Notes: generated from the sequence alone by a model not told the origin. Counted from the first letter of the stretch, positions 8,714 to 17,936 are shown. The stretch: 64,000 bases of DNA from Treponema sp. (GCA_014804005.1 JAAVAP010000029.1:1-64000); one strand, 5' to 3'. A program made the numbers and translations.

Positions 8714-9811
8714 TCAATTCGCGCCGTAGCGGATTCGCGGATCGACTAGCGCGAGCAGAATGTCCGAGACGACCATTCCCGCGAGTACGAGCGCGGAAAG
8801 AAACATTTCGTTTGCGAGCACGAGATTTATGTCCTGCTGCAAAACCGCGTCGTACATAAGCCGCCCGATTCCGGGATACGCGAAAATAATTTCAAGGACG
8901 AGGCTTCCCGAAAAAAGGCTCGCCAAAAGATTCGCGCTTCCAGTGATGTACGGATTCAGCGTGTTGCGAAAAGCGTGATTGAAATAAACTCGGCGTTCGC
9001 TTATGCCGCGCGCGCGGAGCGCGAAAATATAGGGCATTCCCATTTGGTCGAGCATAGTCGCGCGAATCATTCGCATCGTTCCGCCCACTCCGCCCAAAAA
9101 CGAAGCAAGCAACGGAAGGAAAATGTGATGCGCGTAACTGAACACGAATTTCGCCTTTGCCGCTTTGAACGGAAAATCGGGATAAGCCGTAACTGGAAAC
9201 CAATTTGTGAGCAAGGCGAAAAGTTGAAGCAAAATCAAAAGCAACATTCCCGGAAACGCATTGAAAAAAAGCGCGAAAAAAGTTACGCCCACATCGAGCC
9301 TTGTTCCGGCCTTGCTTGAAAAATAAACTCCGAGCGCGAAACTCAAAGTCGTAATCAGCACGAGCGAAATCAAATTCAGCAAGACCGAATTCCAAATCCG
9401 CGAGCGAATCAAAAATCCCACGGGCGCGCGAGAAATCAAACTCACACCCAAATCGTGGTGAACGATTACGCGCTTGAGCCACTTCGCGTATTGCACATAA
9501 AACGGCTTGTCGATTCCCAATTCCGCGCGCAACGCCGCCATCTGCTCTTCCTGAAAATTGTTGTCGCTGGTGGAAGCTCTTGTTCCCGCGCGTTCGCCTT
9601 GCGCACCCGCCATGATTTGCTGCGTCATCATTTGGTCAACGATGTCGCCGGGAGCGAGCGCCATCAAAGCGAACAACGCGAATCCCAAAAGAAAAAGCAA
9701 AATCAACATCGTGAAAATTCTTCCGGTTATGAAAGAAGCGAGCGGCATTCTTTCTTGAAACCGCTTCCACGGAAGAGAAATCGTTGCGAACAATTTGTTA
9801 AAAAATTTCAT
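8714..9811 (-). CDS. oppB: Oligopeptide ABC transporter permease OppB-type
   Basis: Inner-membrane permease of a peptide ABC importer. An N-terminal transmembrane helix (about residues 25-55) precedes a periplasmic stretch and the BPD_transp_1 domain with five further helices. The EAA-type loop is seen around ALRARGISERRVYFNHAFRN, and the C terminus DPRIRY is typical of OppB/DppB. At 365 aa it is somewhat longer than the usual 310-330 because of an insertion around residues 60-90. It lies 43 bases downstream of oppA in the same operon. No oppC or ATPase gene follows: the next gene is convergent and belongs to the accessory island. Confidence 0.9.
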   Translation of the reverse strand: MKFFNKLFATISLPWKRFQERMPLASFITGRIFTMLILLFLLGFALFALMALAPGDIVDQMMTQQIMAGAQGERAGTRASTSDNNFQEEQMAALRAELGIDKPFYVQYAKWLKRVIVHHDLGVSLISRAPVGFLIRSRIWNSVLLNLISLVLITTLSFALGVYFSSKAGTRLDVGVTFFALFFNAFPGMLLLILLQLFALLTNWFPVTAYPDFPFKAAKAKFVFSYAHHIFLPLLASFLGGVGGTMRMIRATMLDQMGMPYIFALRARGISERRVYFNHAFRNTLNPYITGSANLLASLFSGSLVLEIIFAYPGIGRLMYDAVLQQDINLVLANEMFLSALVLAGMVVSDILLALVDPRIRYGAN

Positions 9812-9854
9812 ATCGTCCTCGTTTGAAAAAAAATCTGCGCAACGCTTCGCAATT

Positions 9855-11693
9855 TCATTCCTGAAACAATTGGAACACTCTGTCCGTTTTCGCGCCGTCG
9901 AGATTGTCGTAATAAAAATTCGTCAAGTTCCATTTGTTGCGAATCGTGAAAAAACTCGCCGGCCGAACAAGGTAAATCATCGGGCATTCTTCCAAAATCA
10001 GCGACTGGTATTCGTCCCAAATTTTTTGCGCCTCAACTTTGTCGATTGTGTACGAGCCTTCGTTGTACAAAAAGTCGATCCGCGCTTCCCATTTTGTGGC
10101 GGGCGTTTTTTGGAGCGGATTCCACAAATGCAGATTTCCGTTCGAAGGCCAAACGTTCGAGCCTTGCGACGGAAAAAGATTCGCGCCAAGCCCGATTATG
10201 ATTGACTGCCAGTCGAAAGTGGCCGTCAGCATTTCCACCATTTTCTGAAAGTCCGTTTGGCGGACGTTCACTTTTACTCCTATTTTTTTGCATTCGTCCG
10301 TGATGATTTGCGCGATGTCGCTCGTGGCGTTCGCGCTTGAAGCGATCGTCAAATCAAATTCCACGGAACGATTTTTTTTGTCGCGAAGAATTCCGTCCGC
10401 GCCCAAAACGAATCCGATTTGCGAAAGCAGGTTTTTCGCGCGTTCCAAATCGTATTTGTATTGAAGCTCGATTTGCGGATTGTAAAACGGATTTCCTTTC
10501 GGAAAAAAATCATACTTGGCGGAAGCAAGCCCGCGATAAGTTTGCGCGATGATTCGATCGCGATTTAAAACGCAGCTCATCGCCTGGCGGAATTCTTTTT
10601 GCGTGAACCATTCATAAAACGGCTCTTGGGCGTTGCGGGGATTTTGGTTGAAACTCCACATCATCGCGCCGACTGAGCCTTCGGAATTGAAGACGGTATA
10701 ATTGTCTCCTTGTCCGCGAATTATGTCGTCCAAATTCTCAGGCGGCGGCGAATACGTTTCAAGCTTTCCCTGCGTGAACAAAAGGTAGTCCGTGTTTTGG
10801 TCGCCGATTATTTGGAAGACCATTTTTTCGCGATACGGAATTGCCGTTCCGAGAGAATCTTTTTGCCAATAATTTTTGTTCCGCGCGAACACGATTCTTT
10901 GGGAGGGGGTGTAACTTTCGAAATGCCACATTCCCATCGAAGGAATTTCGCTCATGTCAATGTCGATTCCGAAAATCGACTTCACGCTTTCTGCGCCTCC
11001 TTCGTCCTTGGCTTTTTTGTAAATGAAACTTGGGGCGAAATTCGTGTTGCACGCAAGGAGGGGGTCTGCGACAATTCGCGGAAAAACGAAATCGAAATTC
11101 TTGTCGTCGATTTTCACGGCTTCAATTCTGCTAAGGCTTCCGTCTTTCATCGTTACGAATTGTCCCGAATATGCGGAACTTTGGAATTGCTCGTCGCCCG
11201 AAATTTCGTTGTACCACCAAACGATGTCGTCGCTCGTGACAGGAATTTTTTCTTCGGAACTCAAATACGTCCAAAACATATCGTCGCGCAGCCGAATGTG
11301 GACGGTGAGAATGTCACGCGCCTCGTCGATTTCGATTTGGAAAAATGCGGCGTGTGGCTTCCATTCGCGCGTCGTAAAATCGTAGTCGAACAAAAAATCA
11401 GTGGTGAGATTTATCAAGCCCGCGCTCTGCGCGTCGCGTTCCGCCACAAGTTGATTGAAAGTTTTCGGATCGCCCATGATGCTGTCGTACCAAACGCCGC
11501 CCACTTGTCCAGGTGCGAATTCCTCGCCGCGATACGGCTTGGAAACGGTGGCGGTGAAAAATTCCTCGTTGCTTTTTTTGCGGGCGGCTTCGATTTGCTC
11601 GCGCGACATTTCGGGAACGCGGATGCAGGAAGCGAGCAATGCGGGTGCGAGTAGGGGGAAAGTTTTTCCGAGCGAGCGTAGTATGGATTTCAT
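9855..11693 (-). CDS. oppA: Peptide ABC transporter substrate-binding lipoprotein (SBP_bac_5)
   Basis: Extracytoplasmic peptide-binding protein of the OppA/DppA family that feeds OppB. ATG 11693 is chosen because it opens a lipoprotein signal peptide (MKSILRSLGKT...ALLASC) with Cys at about residue 19. The SBP_bac_5 fold is recognisable from LREA-like features such as FRQAMSCVLNRDRII and the C-terminal EECPMIYLVRP. It is about 612 aa, at the long end of the family. A TATACT -10 element lies 11 bases ahead of the start, with no Shine-Dalgarno, so the leader is very short. Confidence 0.9.
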   Translation of the reverse strand: MKSILRSLGKTFPLLAPALLASCIRVPEMSREQIEAARKKSNEEFFTATVSKPYRGEEFAPGQVGGVWYDSIMGDPKTFNQLVAERDAQSAGLINLTTDFLFDYDFTTREWKPHAAFFQIEIDEARDILTVHIRLRDDMFWTYLSSEEKIPVTSDDIVWWYNEISGDEQFQSSAYSGQFVTMKDGSLSRIEAVKIDDKNFDFVFPRIVADPLLACNTNFAPSFIYKKAKDEGGAESVKSIFGIDIDMSEIPSMGMWHFESYTPSQRIVFARNKNYWQKDSLGTAIPYREKMVFQIIGDQNTDYLLFTQGKLETYSPPPENLDDIIRGQGDNYTVFNSEGSVGAMMWSFNQNPRNAQEPFYEWFTQKEFRQAMSCVLNRDRIIAQTYRGLASAKYDFFPKGNPFYNPQIELQYKYDLERAKNLLSQIGFVLGADGILRDKKNRSVEFDLTIASSANATSDIAQIITDECKKIGVKVNVRQTDFQKMVEMLTATFDWQSIIIGLGANLFPSQGSNVWPSNGNLHLWNPLQKTPATKWEARIDFLYNEGSYTIDKVEAQKIWDEYQSLILEECPMIYLVRPASFFTIRNKWNLTNFYYDNLDGAKTDRVFQLFQE

Positions 11694-11830
11694 AATGCGA
11701 GAACAGTATAGCACATTTTAGAGAAAAGGAAAAGCGGAAATTATCGGGTGGAGTATGAGTTGAAATTATTTTTTTGAGGGATGATGTTTTTGTGAGAATG
11801 TTTGAAGGAAACGCTATGTCTGCTGTAAAA

Positions 11831-11861
11831 CAGCCGCATCAGCCTTGCGCTGATGCGGCTG
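11831..11861 (-). terminator. Rho-independent terminator of the DUF6261-like gene
   Basis: A perfect 12-bp stem (CAGCCGCATCAG / CTGATGCGGCTG) closes a 7-base loop. Read on the minus strand it is followed by TTTT. It lies 15 bases beyond the stop of the minus-strand gene at 11877. Confidence 0.85.
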
Positions 11862-11876
11862 TTCAGTCATTTCAAT

Positions 11877-12584
11877 TCATTCACCCGCACTTTTCTTAGT
11901 TCGCTTCGCAATCGTATCGTTCGCGCGGTTTATTTCCGCGTCAACGCCTTTCGCGAATTCAAGGCAGTTTTCGTTGCCCGCGATGACCATGGCATCAAGG
12001 TACGGAACGAGCTTCTCGTTGATGAGCGACACAATCGGCTTGTTGAAGCTTGAAGCGGACGCTCCCTTGTTCATGTTCGCCTTCACATACTCGTCGTTCG
12101 CCTTTGTGAATTCATCCTGCGCGGAACGGATAGACGCGACCGCCTCGCCGATGCCCTCCAAACCCTTGATATTGTCGGTGAGACTTTCCTCCGCCAAATC
12201 GCCAAGCAAGCTCTCTATCAGCGATGATTCGCTCGTATAGTTCGCGCCCGTGATTCCAGCCTTTGCGTACTTGTCGTAAATCGCCTTGAGCGGCGCGGCA
12301 AGCTCTTTCTTGCCAGCAATCGGGAACACTGCGTAGGCGGCAAGCAAAGTGCCGAGCGTCCTGACCGCCTCGTCGCGCACGCTGTCTGCGGCTTCGAGCG
12401 TGGAAAGCGTCTTGTTTTGCAGAATCGCCGTGGTGATTTGCGCCGAGAGCGTCTCCATCCGCTCCATCGTCGCCTTCAAAAAAGCGTCGCCATGCGCCTT
12501 CAAGTCCGCCTTGAAAAGGCGTATGAGCGTGTCCGAAAGCCCGTCAACCTCCGCATTGCGGATTGCGGTTCTCAACTTGTTCAT
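11877..12584 (-). CDS. DUF6261-like helical protein of unknown function
   Basis: 235 aa with no signal peptide or membrane segment, almost entirely helical. It contains Ala/Glu/Lys-rich segments such as TLSTLEAADSVRDEAVRTLGTLLAAY. Length and the repeated helical pattern resemble the DUF6261 family described mainly from Bacteroidetes, but this is by eye and uncertain. The ATG has a GGAGG site 7 bases upstream. It stands alone as a single-gene unit between a terminator and a 40-bp repeat array. No function can be assigned. Confidence 0.6.
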   Translation of the reverse strand: MNKLRTAIRNAEVDGLSDTLIRLFKADLKAHGDAFLKATMERMETLSAQITTAILQNKTLSTLEAADSVRDEAVRTLGTLLAAYAVFPIAGKKELAAPLKAIYDKYAKAGITGANYTSESSLIESLLGDLAEESLTDNIKGLEGIGEAVASIRSAQDEFTKANDEYVKANMNKGASASSFNKPIVSLINEKLVPYLDAMVIAGNENCLEFAKGVDAEINRANDTIAKRTKKSAGE

Positions 12585-12654
12585 AAACTTTCCTCCATTT
12601 GTTTTATGAATATCCTTTAAAGATAATGAAAAAGCCTAAAAGAGGGAAGCGATT

Positions 12655-12910
12655 TCCTTAAAATAAGGATTTATTTTATAGATTTTGGCTTTCCTTATGG
12701 TAAGGAATGGTGCTTTTCAGGTGGGCGGGCTTCCTTATGATAAGGAAATCTGCCTTTGTCCAAAGCGCGATTCCTTATCGTAAGGAATCGTGACTTTTTC
12801 AGAAAATGACATTCCTCATCATAAGGAACGGCGACTTTTCGAAAAGTGGGGTTTCCTTATGGTGAGGAACGGTGCTTTTTACCGAAAGCGGCATTCCTTA
12901 TTTTAAGGAA
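12655..12910. repeat. Array A: seven 17-bp palindromes with a 40-41 bp period
   Basis: TTCCTTATNNTAAGGAA-type palindromes start at about 12654, 12691, 12731, 12771, 12812, 12853 and 12894. The 23-24 bases between them are partly conserved (roughly YGGTGACTTTT...GAAAGCGG), so the true repeat unit is about 40 bp. The array fills the gap between the DUF6261-like gene and argS. A second array of the same unit is at 23311-23489. Some palindromes carry changes in one arm only (for example TTCCTCAT at 12812). Confidence 0.93.
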
Positions 12911-12996
12911 TGGTGGAAAAATATCGCCGCTTGAGAATTCGCCACAACTATTCACCATTCACTGTCAATTATTAACTGCGAAGCCTCGCTTCGCAA

Positions 12997-14853
12997 TTAC
13001 ATCTTTTCCAAGAACGGCACGAGCACCAAGTCCATCGCGGTTTTCATCACGGCGAGCGTGCTTTCCGCAAGCGCAAGCCTTGCGCGTGCGAGCGGCTTTG
13101 TTTCCGCGCCGAGAATCGGGCAGTTTTGGTAGAACTTGCTGAAAAGTTTTGCCGTGTCGTAGAGGAACGCCGCCACGAGGCTCGGGTCGAAATTTTGCGC
13201 CGCCTTGCAAACGGTGTCGGGCAACGCGCCGAGCTGCTTTACGAGTTCCCATTCGTCGCCGCCCACAAGAAGCGCGGCCGCATCTTCGCTCGCGTCGCTT
13301 TCCACGCCTTCAGATTTCGCCTTTTCCAAAATCGAAGAAATTCTCGCCGTCATATATTGCAGGTAGGGGCCTGTGTTTCCGTTGAACGAAAGCGATTCTT
13401 CCGGATTGAAAAGCATGTCCTTTATCGGAGTGGCTTGGAGCAGATAATAATGCAGCGCGGAAAGCGCGATTTTTTCCGCCACGTCGTTTGCGTCCGCCAA
13501 ATCCTTGTCGCGCCCTTTTTGCCGAATTTCTTCCAGAGCCGCGTTTCGCAAATTGTCAATCAAATCGTCCGCGTCAACGACAGTTCCCTCGCGGCTTTTC
13601 ATTCTTCCGCTCGGCAAGTTCACAAGTCCGTAAGCCAAATGGTAAAGTTTTTGCGCCCATTCGAATCCGAGTTTTTTCAAAATGTAGAAGAGCGTCTTGA
13701 AATGGAAATTTTGTTCGGTCGCCACGACGTAAATCATTTGGTTGAACTGCCAATCATTGTGGCGCGCGATCGCCGTGCCGATGTCCTGCGTGATGTAAAC
13801 GGAAGTTCCGTCGTTGCGAAGAAGAACTTTTTCGTGGTCCTCGCCGTCCTTTCCTTTGCCCACGGCTTCTGTTATGTCCACGCGCACAGAACCGTCCGCC
13901 GCCTTGAAGAAAATTCCTTTTTCAAGTCCGCGCTCGATTTCGTCTTTTCCTTTGAGATAAGTGTCGCTTTCAAAATAAAGCTTGTCGAAGGAAACTCCTG
14001 TGCGCTCGTAAGTCTGCTTGATTCCGTCAAGCGTCCATTCGTTCATTTTTTGCCAAAGCGCGCGCACTTCCGCGTCGCCGTTTTCCCAAGCGACGAGCAT
14101 TTCTTCCGCCTTGCCTTGCAGATTTTCTTCGGGATGTTCCTTTGAATATTTGTCATATTCGACGTAGCATTTTCCGACAAAATGATCGCCTTTCATTCCG
14201 AGCGAGGAAGGCGTGTCGCCCGCCGCTTCGTGGAACATTTTGTAGGCGAGCATGCTTTTGCAAATGTGGATTCCGCGATTGTTGATGATGTTCACTTTGA
14301 AAACTTCCGCGCCCGCCTTTTTCAAAATCCGCGAGACGCTTTCTCCGAGCGCGTCGTTCCGCATGTGTCCGAGGTGAAGCGGCTTGTTTGTGTTCGGGCT
14401 TGAAAACTCGAGCATGATGCGCTGGCCTTGCAGCGGCATTTTTCCGTCCGCGTCAAGCGAGCCGTAATTTTCTTTTTGCTCCGCGATTTTTTTCAAAATC
14501 GAAAAAGTTTCGTTCGCCTTGTTCAATTTAAAATTGACGTAAGGACCTGCGTTCAGGATTTCTCCAAGCGAAGAAATTTTTATTTCGATTTTTTGTCCGT
14601 CGCCACTTTCGCATTCTATCGAATTTGCTTCGCGCAAAATCCGAACTACGTCCGCGGAAATTTGCGGCGGCGCGATTCGGAAAATTTTCGCGAACGAAAA
14701 AAGCGGAATTCCGAGGTCGCCCATTTTCGGGTCGGGCGGCGTTTCAAGCGCGAGCGCGCTCGCCTGGATTTTTTCCGCCTGAATATTTTTCTCTGCCTTC
14801 AATTGATTCAACGCTGCGGCCACCGCCGCGCGGATTTGTTCTTTTGTGTCCAT
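12997..14853 (-). CDS. argS: Arginyl-tRNA synthetase
   Basis: Charges tRNA-Arg in the cytoplasm; class Ia synthetase. It has the N-terminal Arg_tRNA_synt_N domain (about residues 1-100), the HIGH-type motif in NTNKPLHLGHMRND at about 155-168, a KMSKS-equivalent in GRMKSREGT near 413, and a DALR anticodon-binding domain at the C terminus that includes YDTAKLFSKFYQNCPIL. The 618-aa length suits the family. It lies 26 bases downstream of folD on the same strand but also has its own promoter overlapping the folD 3' end, with the -10 five bases before the ATG. Confidence 0.97.
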   Translation of the reverse strand: MDTKEQIRAAVAAALNQLKAEKNIQAEKIQASALALETPPDPKMGDLGIPLFSFAKIFRIAPPQISADVVRILREANSIECESGDGQKIEIKISSLGEILNAGPYVNFKLNKANETFSILKKIAEQKENYGSLDADGKMPLQGQRIMLEFSSPNTNKPLHLGHMRNDALGESVSRILKKAGAEVFKVNIINNRGIHICKSMLAYKMFHEAAGDTPSSLGMKGDHFVGKCYVEYDKYSKEHPEENLQGKAEEMLVAWENGDAEVRALWQKMNEWTLDGIKQTYERTGVSFDKLYFESDTYLKGKDEIERGLEKGIFFKAADGSVRVDITEAVGKGKDGEDHEKVLLRNDGTSVYITQDIGTAIARHNDWQFNQMIYVVATEQNFHFKTLFYILKKLGFEWAQKLYHLAYGLVNLPSGRMKSREGTVVDADDLIDNLRNAALEEIRQKGRDKDLADANDVAEKIALSALHYYLLQATPIKDMLFNPEESLSFNGNTGPYLQYMTARISSILEKAKSEGVESDASEDAAALLVGGDEWELVKQLGALPDTVCKAAQNFDPSLVAAFLYDTAKLFSKFYQNCPILGAETKPLARARLALAESTLAVMKTAMDLVLVPFLEKM

Positions 14854-14858
14854 AATTT

Positions 14859-14887
14859 ATTTTAGCAAAAAAAATCGACTTATTCAA
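14859..14887 (-). promoter_or_regulatory. argS promoter, leaderless arrangement
   Basis: Minus strand: TTGAAT (14882-14887), 17-base spacer, TAAAAT (14859-14864) preceded by TGC as in extended -10 promoters. Only five bases separate the -10 from the argS ATG, and there is no Shine-Dalgarno. Confidence 0.6.
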
Positions 14888-15761
14888 TAATGGGCGCGCG
14901 GCTTGCGGCTTCCAAAGTGTTCGCCATTAGCATTGCGATTGTCATTGGACCAACGCCGCCTGGCACTGGCGTAATCACGCTGGCTTTTTCTTTTACCGCG
15001 TCGAAATCCACGTCGCCCACCAAACGGAATCCGCTTTTTTTTGTCGCATCGGGAATTCGATTTACGCCGACATCAATCACGCATGCGCCGTCTTTCACCA
15101 TTTCTGCGGTTACGGTTTTCGGACGGCCAGTCGCCGCGACGATGATGTCCGCCTCGCGAGTGATCGCGCCCAAATCGCGAGTGCCAGTATGACAAAGAGT
15201 CACGGTGGAATTATATTCGCGGCGCGAAAGCAAAACCGCCACGGGTTTTCCCACGATGTTCGAGCGGCCAATCACGGCGACGCGAGCGCCTTTCGTTTCC
15301 ACGCCGGCGCGTTCGAGCAAAACCAAAATTCCGTGCGGCGTGCAAGGCAAAAACGATTTTTTTCCGATGAGCAAATTTCCCATGTTCACGGGATGAAATC
15401 CGTCCACGTCCTTTTCGGGATTTATGGCGAGCAAAATTTTTTCCTCGTCGATTTGAGGCGGAAGCGGAAGTTGAACCAAAATTCCGTGAACGGAATTGTC
15501 GCCGTTCAATTTGGAAATCAATTCCAAAAGTTCGCCTTCGCTCGTATCTTGCGGCAAACGCATCGAAACATCTTTCATTCCGCATTCTGCCAAAGCCTTT
15601 TGCTTGCCCGTGACATAAGAAACGCTCGCGGGATTGTCGCCCACCAAAATCACTGCAAGGCAAGGCTCGATTCTTTTTTGCTTGAGTGAAGCAACTCGCT
15701 CGGCAACTTCGCGCCTAATTTCCGCCGCCATCGCCTTTCCGTCGATAATTTTGCAATCCAT
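14880..15761 (-). CDS. folD: Bifunctional methylenetetrahydrofolate dehydrogenase / methenyltetrahydrofolate cyclohydrolase
   Basis: Interconverts 5,10-methylene-THF, 5,10-methenyl-THF and 10-formyl-THF with NADP. Visible signatures are the catalytic Lys region [15 protein letters not shown] (about residues 53-67), [10 protein letters not shown], the Rossmann segment [11 protein letters not shown] (about 170-180), and the C-terminal [14 protein letters not shown]. At 293 aa it has standard length. The start ATG 15761 opens [12 protein letters not shown], typical of FolD. It is followed by argS on the same strand. Confidence 0.97.
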   Translation of the reverse strand: MDCKIIDGKAMAAEIRREVAERVASLKQKRIEPCLAVILVGDNPASVSYVTGKQKALAECGMKDVSMRLPQDTSEGELLELISKLNGDNSVHGILVQLPLPPQIDEEKILLAINPEKDVDGFHPVNMGNLLIGKKSFLPCTPHGILVLLERAGVETKGARVAVIGRSNIVGKPVAVLLSRREYNSTVTLCHTGTRDLGAITREADIIVAATGRPKTVTAEMVKDGACVIDVGVNRIPDATKKSGFRLVGDVDFDAVKEKASVITPVPGGVGPMTIAMLMANTLEAASRAPIIE

Positions 15762-15788
15762 AATTCCCTCACACCTTTTGCATTTTTT

Positions 15789-15838
15789 TACAATAAAATA
15801 TATTGTATCATATTATTGCATTCCCTCGCGAATGTCAA
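15789..15838 (-). promoter_or_regulatory. folD promoter with downstream dyad
   Basis: Minus strand: TTGACA (15833-15838), 17-base spacer, TAATAT (15810-15815). Immediately downstream lies the dyad TACAATA-N5-TATTGTA (15789-15807), positioned near the predicted transcription start like a repressor site. Its regulator is unknown. Confidence 0.55.
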
Positions 15839-15903
15839 ACAAAATTGCGCGTCCAAAAACTCGGCTTTCTTGTAACTTCATTTTGCTTTTCCTTGTTTTC
15901 ATA

Positions 15904-15932
15904 TTGAACAAAAAAGAAAAAACCGATATTAT
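15904..15932 (+). promoter_or_regulatory. Promoter of the TP0733-type barrel gene
   Basis: TTGAAC (15904-15909), 17-base spacer, TATTAT (15927-15932). This predicts a 5' leader of about 170 bases ahead of the ATG at 16112. Confidence 0.5.
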
Positions 15933-15960
15933 AGTAACGCGGATTTTTCATAAAAGCGAA

Positions 15961-16084
15961 CCTCTAAAAACTTCAGTTTTTAGAGGTAACTTATAAAATG
16001 CGATGTTCTTCGTCGCGCTATTATAGCGACGAAGAACTCGTCGGCACATTCGAAAAATTGCCAAAGCAAGTTTTTCGAAGTGCC
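15961..16084 (+). promoter_or_regulatory. Three consecutive hairpins in the barrel-gene leader
   Basis: Hairpin 1 is CCTCTAAAAAC / GTTTTTAGAGG with a 4-base loop (15961-15986). Hairpin 2 is TTCTTCGTCGC / GCGACGAAGAA with a 9-base loop (16006-16036). Hairpin 3 is GGCAC-A-TTCGAAAAA / TTTTTCGAAGTGCC with a 13-base loop and one bulge (16043-16084). None has a convincing T-run after it, so they look like leader structure more than terminators. Confidence 0.65.
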
Positions 16085-16111
16085 AAAATGTGAAAATTAA
16101 AAACAGGATAT

Positions 16112-16765
16112 ATGATGTCAAAAAAATTTAAGGCTTTCGTTTTCTCGATATTCGCGTTCGCCGCGCTTTTTGCGTTCAGCGCGAATTCATTTGCCCAAAG
16201 CGAATCCTATGACGACGATGCCGATGAATATGACGAATCCGCCCCCGATGAATATGATGACGGCGAGGATTATGTTTATCTTCAAAATGGCCCGGGCGAC
16301 CAATTTTTGAATCTGCGAATCATGCCGAACATTCCGCTTAATTTCGACGACAAGATCAAAGTAGGCGGACAAATCACCGTGGGCTACGGACGTTTTGTTT
16401 TGCCGTGGTTTGCCGTGGGCGCGGAAGTGGCGTTCGGCTACAATCCGACTATCGGCGGAAACATGCTAACGTACATTCCGATGACGCTTGGCGTGACTCT
16501 TTTGCCCGCCATAAAAAAATTCGAGATTCCAATCACGATGAATGTCGGAATGGCGATCGAAAATTATTTGAGCAACACGTTTTTTCCTGCGTTTATTTTG
16601 CGCGGCGGCGCGGGCTGCTACTATCGCATCAACGAAAGCTGGTCGGCCGGAATCGAAGGTTTTTTCACTTATATGCCGCAATGGTACGCGGACAAAGAAA
16701 AATCCAAGTATAACGATTTTTTGAACATCGTTTCGATTTCGGCTGGAATGAAATATCATTTTTAA
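16112..16765 (+). CDS. TP0733-type outer membrane beta-barrel (OmpW/OprG-like)
   Basis: Small outer membrane barrel. A cleavable signal peptide (MMSKKFKAFVFSIFAFAALFAF..., cut near NSFAQ-S) is followed by a very acidic Asp/Glu/Tyr stretch (about residues 31-55). Alternating hydrophobic strands then fit an eight-stranded barrel, ending with the terminal aromatic motif KYHF expected of BamA substrates. Length 217 aa. ATG 16112 has an ACAGGA site. A lipoprotein gene follows 13 bases later. The family name rests on similarity in layout to treponemal TP0733; the ligand is unknown. Confidence 0.78.
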   Translation: MMSKKFKAFVFSIFAFAALFAFSANSFAQSESYDDDADEYDESAPDEYDDGEDYVYLQNGPGDQFLNLRIMPNIPLNFDDKIKVGGQITVGYGRFVLPWFAVGAEVAFGYNPTIGGNMLTYIPMTLGVTLLPAIKKFEIPITMNVGMAIENYLSNTFFPAFILRGGAGCYYRINESWSAGIEGFFTYMPQWYADKEKSKYNDFLNIVSISAGMKYHF

Positions 16766-16778
16766 CGGGAGGGGATAA

Positions 16779-17882
16779 ATGAAACTGCTGGAAAAATTCT
16801 TTTTCTCCTTCGCCTTGATTTGCGCCGCGTTTTTTCTTGGCGGCTGTCAGGATGTGATTTTTGCGAACATCAGAAAAGAAGTCAAACTCAATGACGGGAC
16901 TGTGTCGGGAAGCATCCGCGCGCTCATTCGATTTGAAGACGGTGGGCAGGAATATATTTATTTGGCAAACGGCAAGGCGGTTTATCGCAAGGCAAGCCCA
17001 AAGGATGTCAACGAACACAAAGAGGGTGGCTGGGAAAAAGTGTGTTCGGGTGGAAGCGGAGGACTTGGAAAATATGTCGTGACGCTTGCCGCGGATGCGA
17101 CCCATCTTTACGCGCTCGCCGCCACTTGGGATGAAAACACGAACAAAGGACAAAACCGTTGGTACACGCGTGCCATTTACGCAAGTGGCGACGGCGGCTT
17201 AAATTGGAGCGTTGTGCATAACATTCCGACTTCGCCAACTGGCACTGGTTCGGACAATTCCGAAGTTTATCTTTTTTGTACGAACACAATTGAAAAGGAT
17301 AATCGCACAGCGTATTTCAATTATGATGGTACTGGTTACAAGTTGAGTAGTGGTTCTGCCACATCAAGCGATGACGCAAAGGGTGCGGCTTCGTGCGCTT
17401 ATGTAGATGGTGAAGTTAAATTCGCGCCCGCGTCAAGCACATATTATGGTTCGACCTCATGCACCAATGAAGGTATAGGTGGTGATGCCGATGGTAAAGT
17501 TCGATATTGGTCAAACGGAAGCACGTTGCATTGGGATGGAGATGTGTCTGGAAATAAAAGTGTAGGAAGTCGCATTTATTCTCTCGCAGTGACGAAAGAT
17601 TACATTCTTGTGGGAACTGAAAGTGGCATAGAACATTATCGCCTAAATTCTGACGGAAGTGTTGGTGGCAGAGATGAAAATTTCGCTACGAATGCCGATG
17701 CGATAATGAGCGGCGGATACGAAGTGAACGCACTTTTGGTAGTAGATCCTTCAAAGCTGGAAACAGAAAATACGATTTATGCCGCCATCGATTTTGAAGG
17801 CCGCTCCCAGCAATTTGATCACGTTTGCATTTGGGCGTGTTATCCATGGCGAGCTGGTTCTGGAAAATGGAACAGGGATTAA
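16779..17882 (+). CDS. Lipoprotein with BNR/propeller-like repeats
   Basis: 367-aa surface or periplasmic lipoprotein. The signal peptide runs MKLLEKFFFSFALICAAFFLGGC with the lipobox Cys at about residue 23. A sialidase-type BNR motif (ASGDGGLNW) is visible near residue 142, and several strands of the type YILVGTESGIEHY suggest a beta-propeller. It ends GKWNRD. The start has GGGAGGGG ahead and lies 13 bases after the barrel gene, so the two are co-transcribed and may work together at the outer membrane. Enzymatic activity is not implied by a single BNR motif. Confidence 0.7.
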   Translation: MKLLEKFFFSFALICAAFFLGGCQDVIFANIRKEVKLNDGTVSGSIRALIRFEDGGQEYIYLANGKAVYRKASPKDVNEHKEGGWEKVCSGGSGGLGKYVVTLAADATHLYALAATWDENTNKGQNRWYTRAIYASGDGGLNWSVVHNIPTSPTGTGSDNSEVYLFCTNTIEKDNRTAYFNYDGTGYKLSSGSATSSDDAKGAASCAYVDGEVKFAPASSTYYGSTSCTNEGIGGDADGKVRYWSNGSTLHWDGDVSGNKSVGSRIYSLAVTKDYILVGTESGIEHYRLNSDGSVGGRDENFATNADAIMSGGYEVNALLVVDPSKLETENTIYAAIDFEGRSQQFDHVCIWACYPWRAGSGKWNRD

Positions 17883-17936
17883 ATTTTCAATTTAATAATG
17901 CCTCGCTGAAAATCCGAAAAAATTGCAAGGCGAAAA

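Noticed and set aside
12655..12910. CRISPR array
   Set aside because: The repeat is only 17 bp, the 23-base spacers resemble one another, and there are no cas genes in the window.
13126..14145. 339-aa plus-strand ORF opposite argS
   Set aside because: Antisense shadow of a conserved essential gene.
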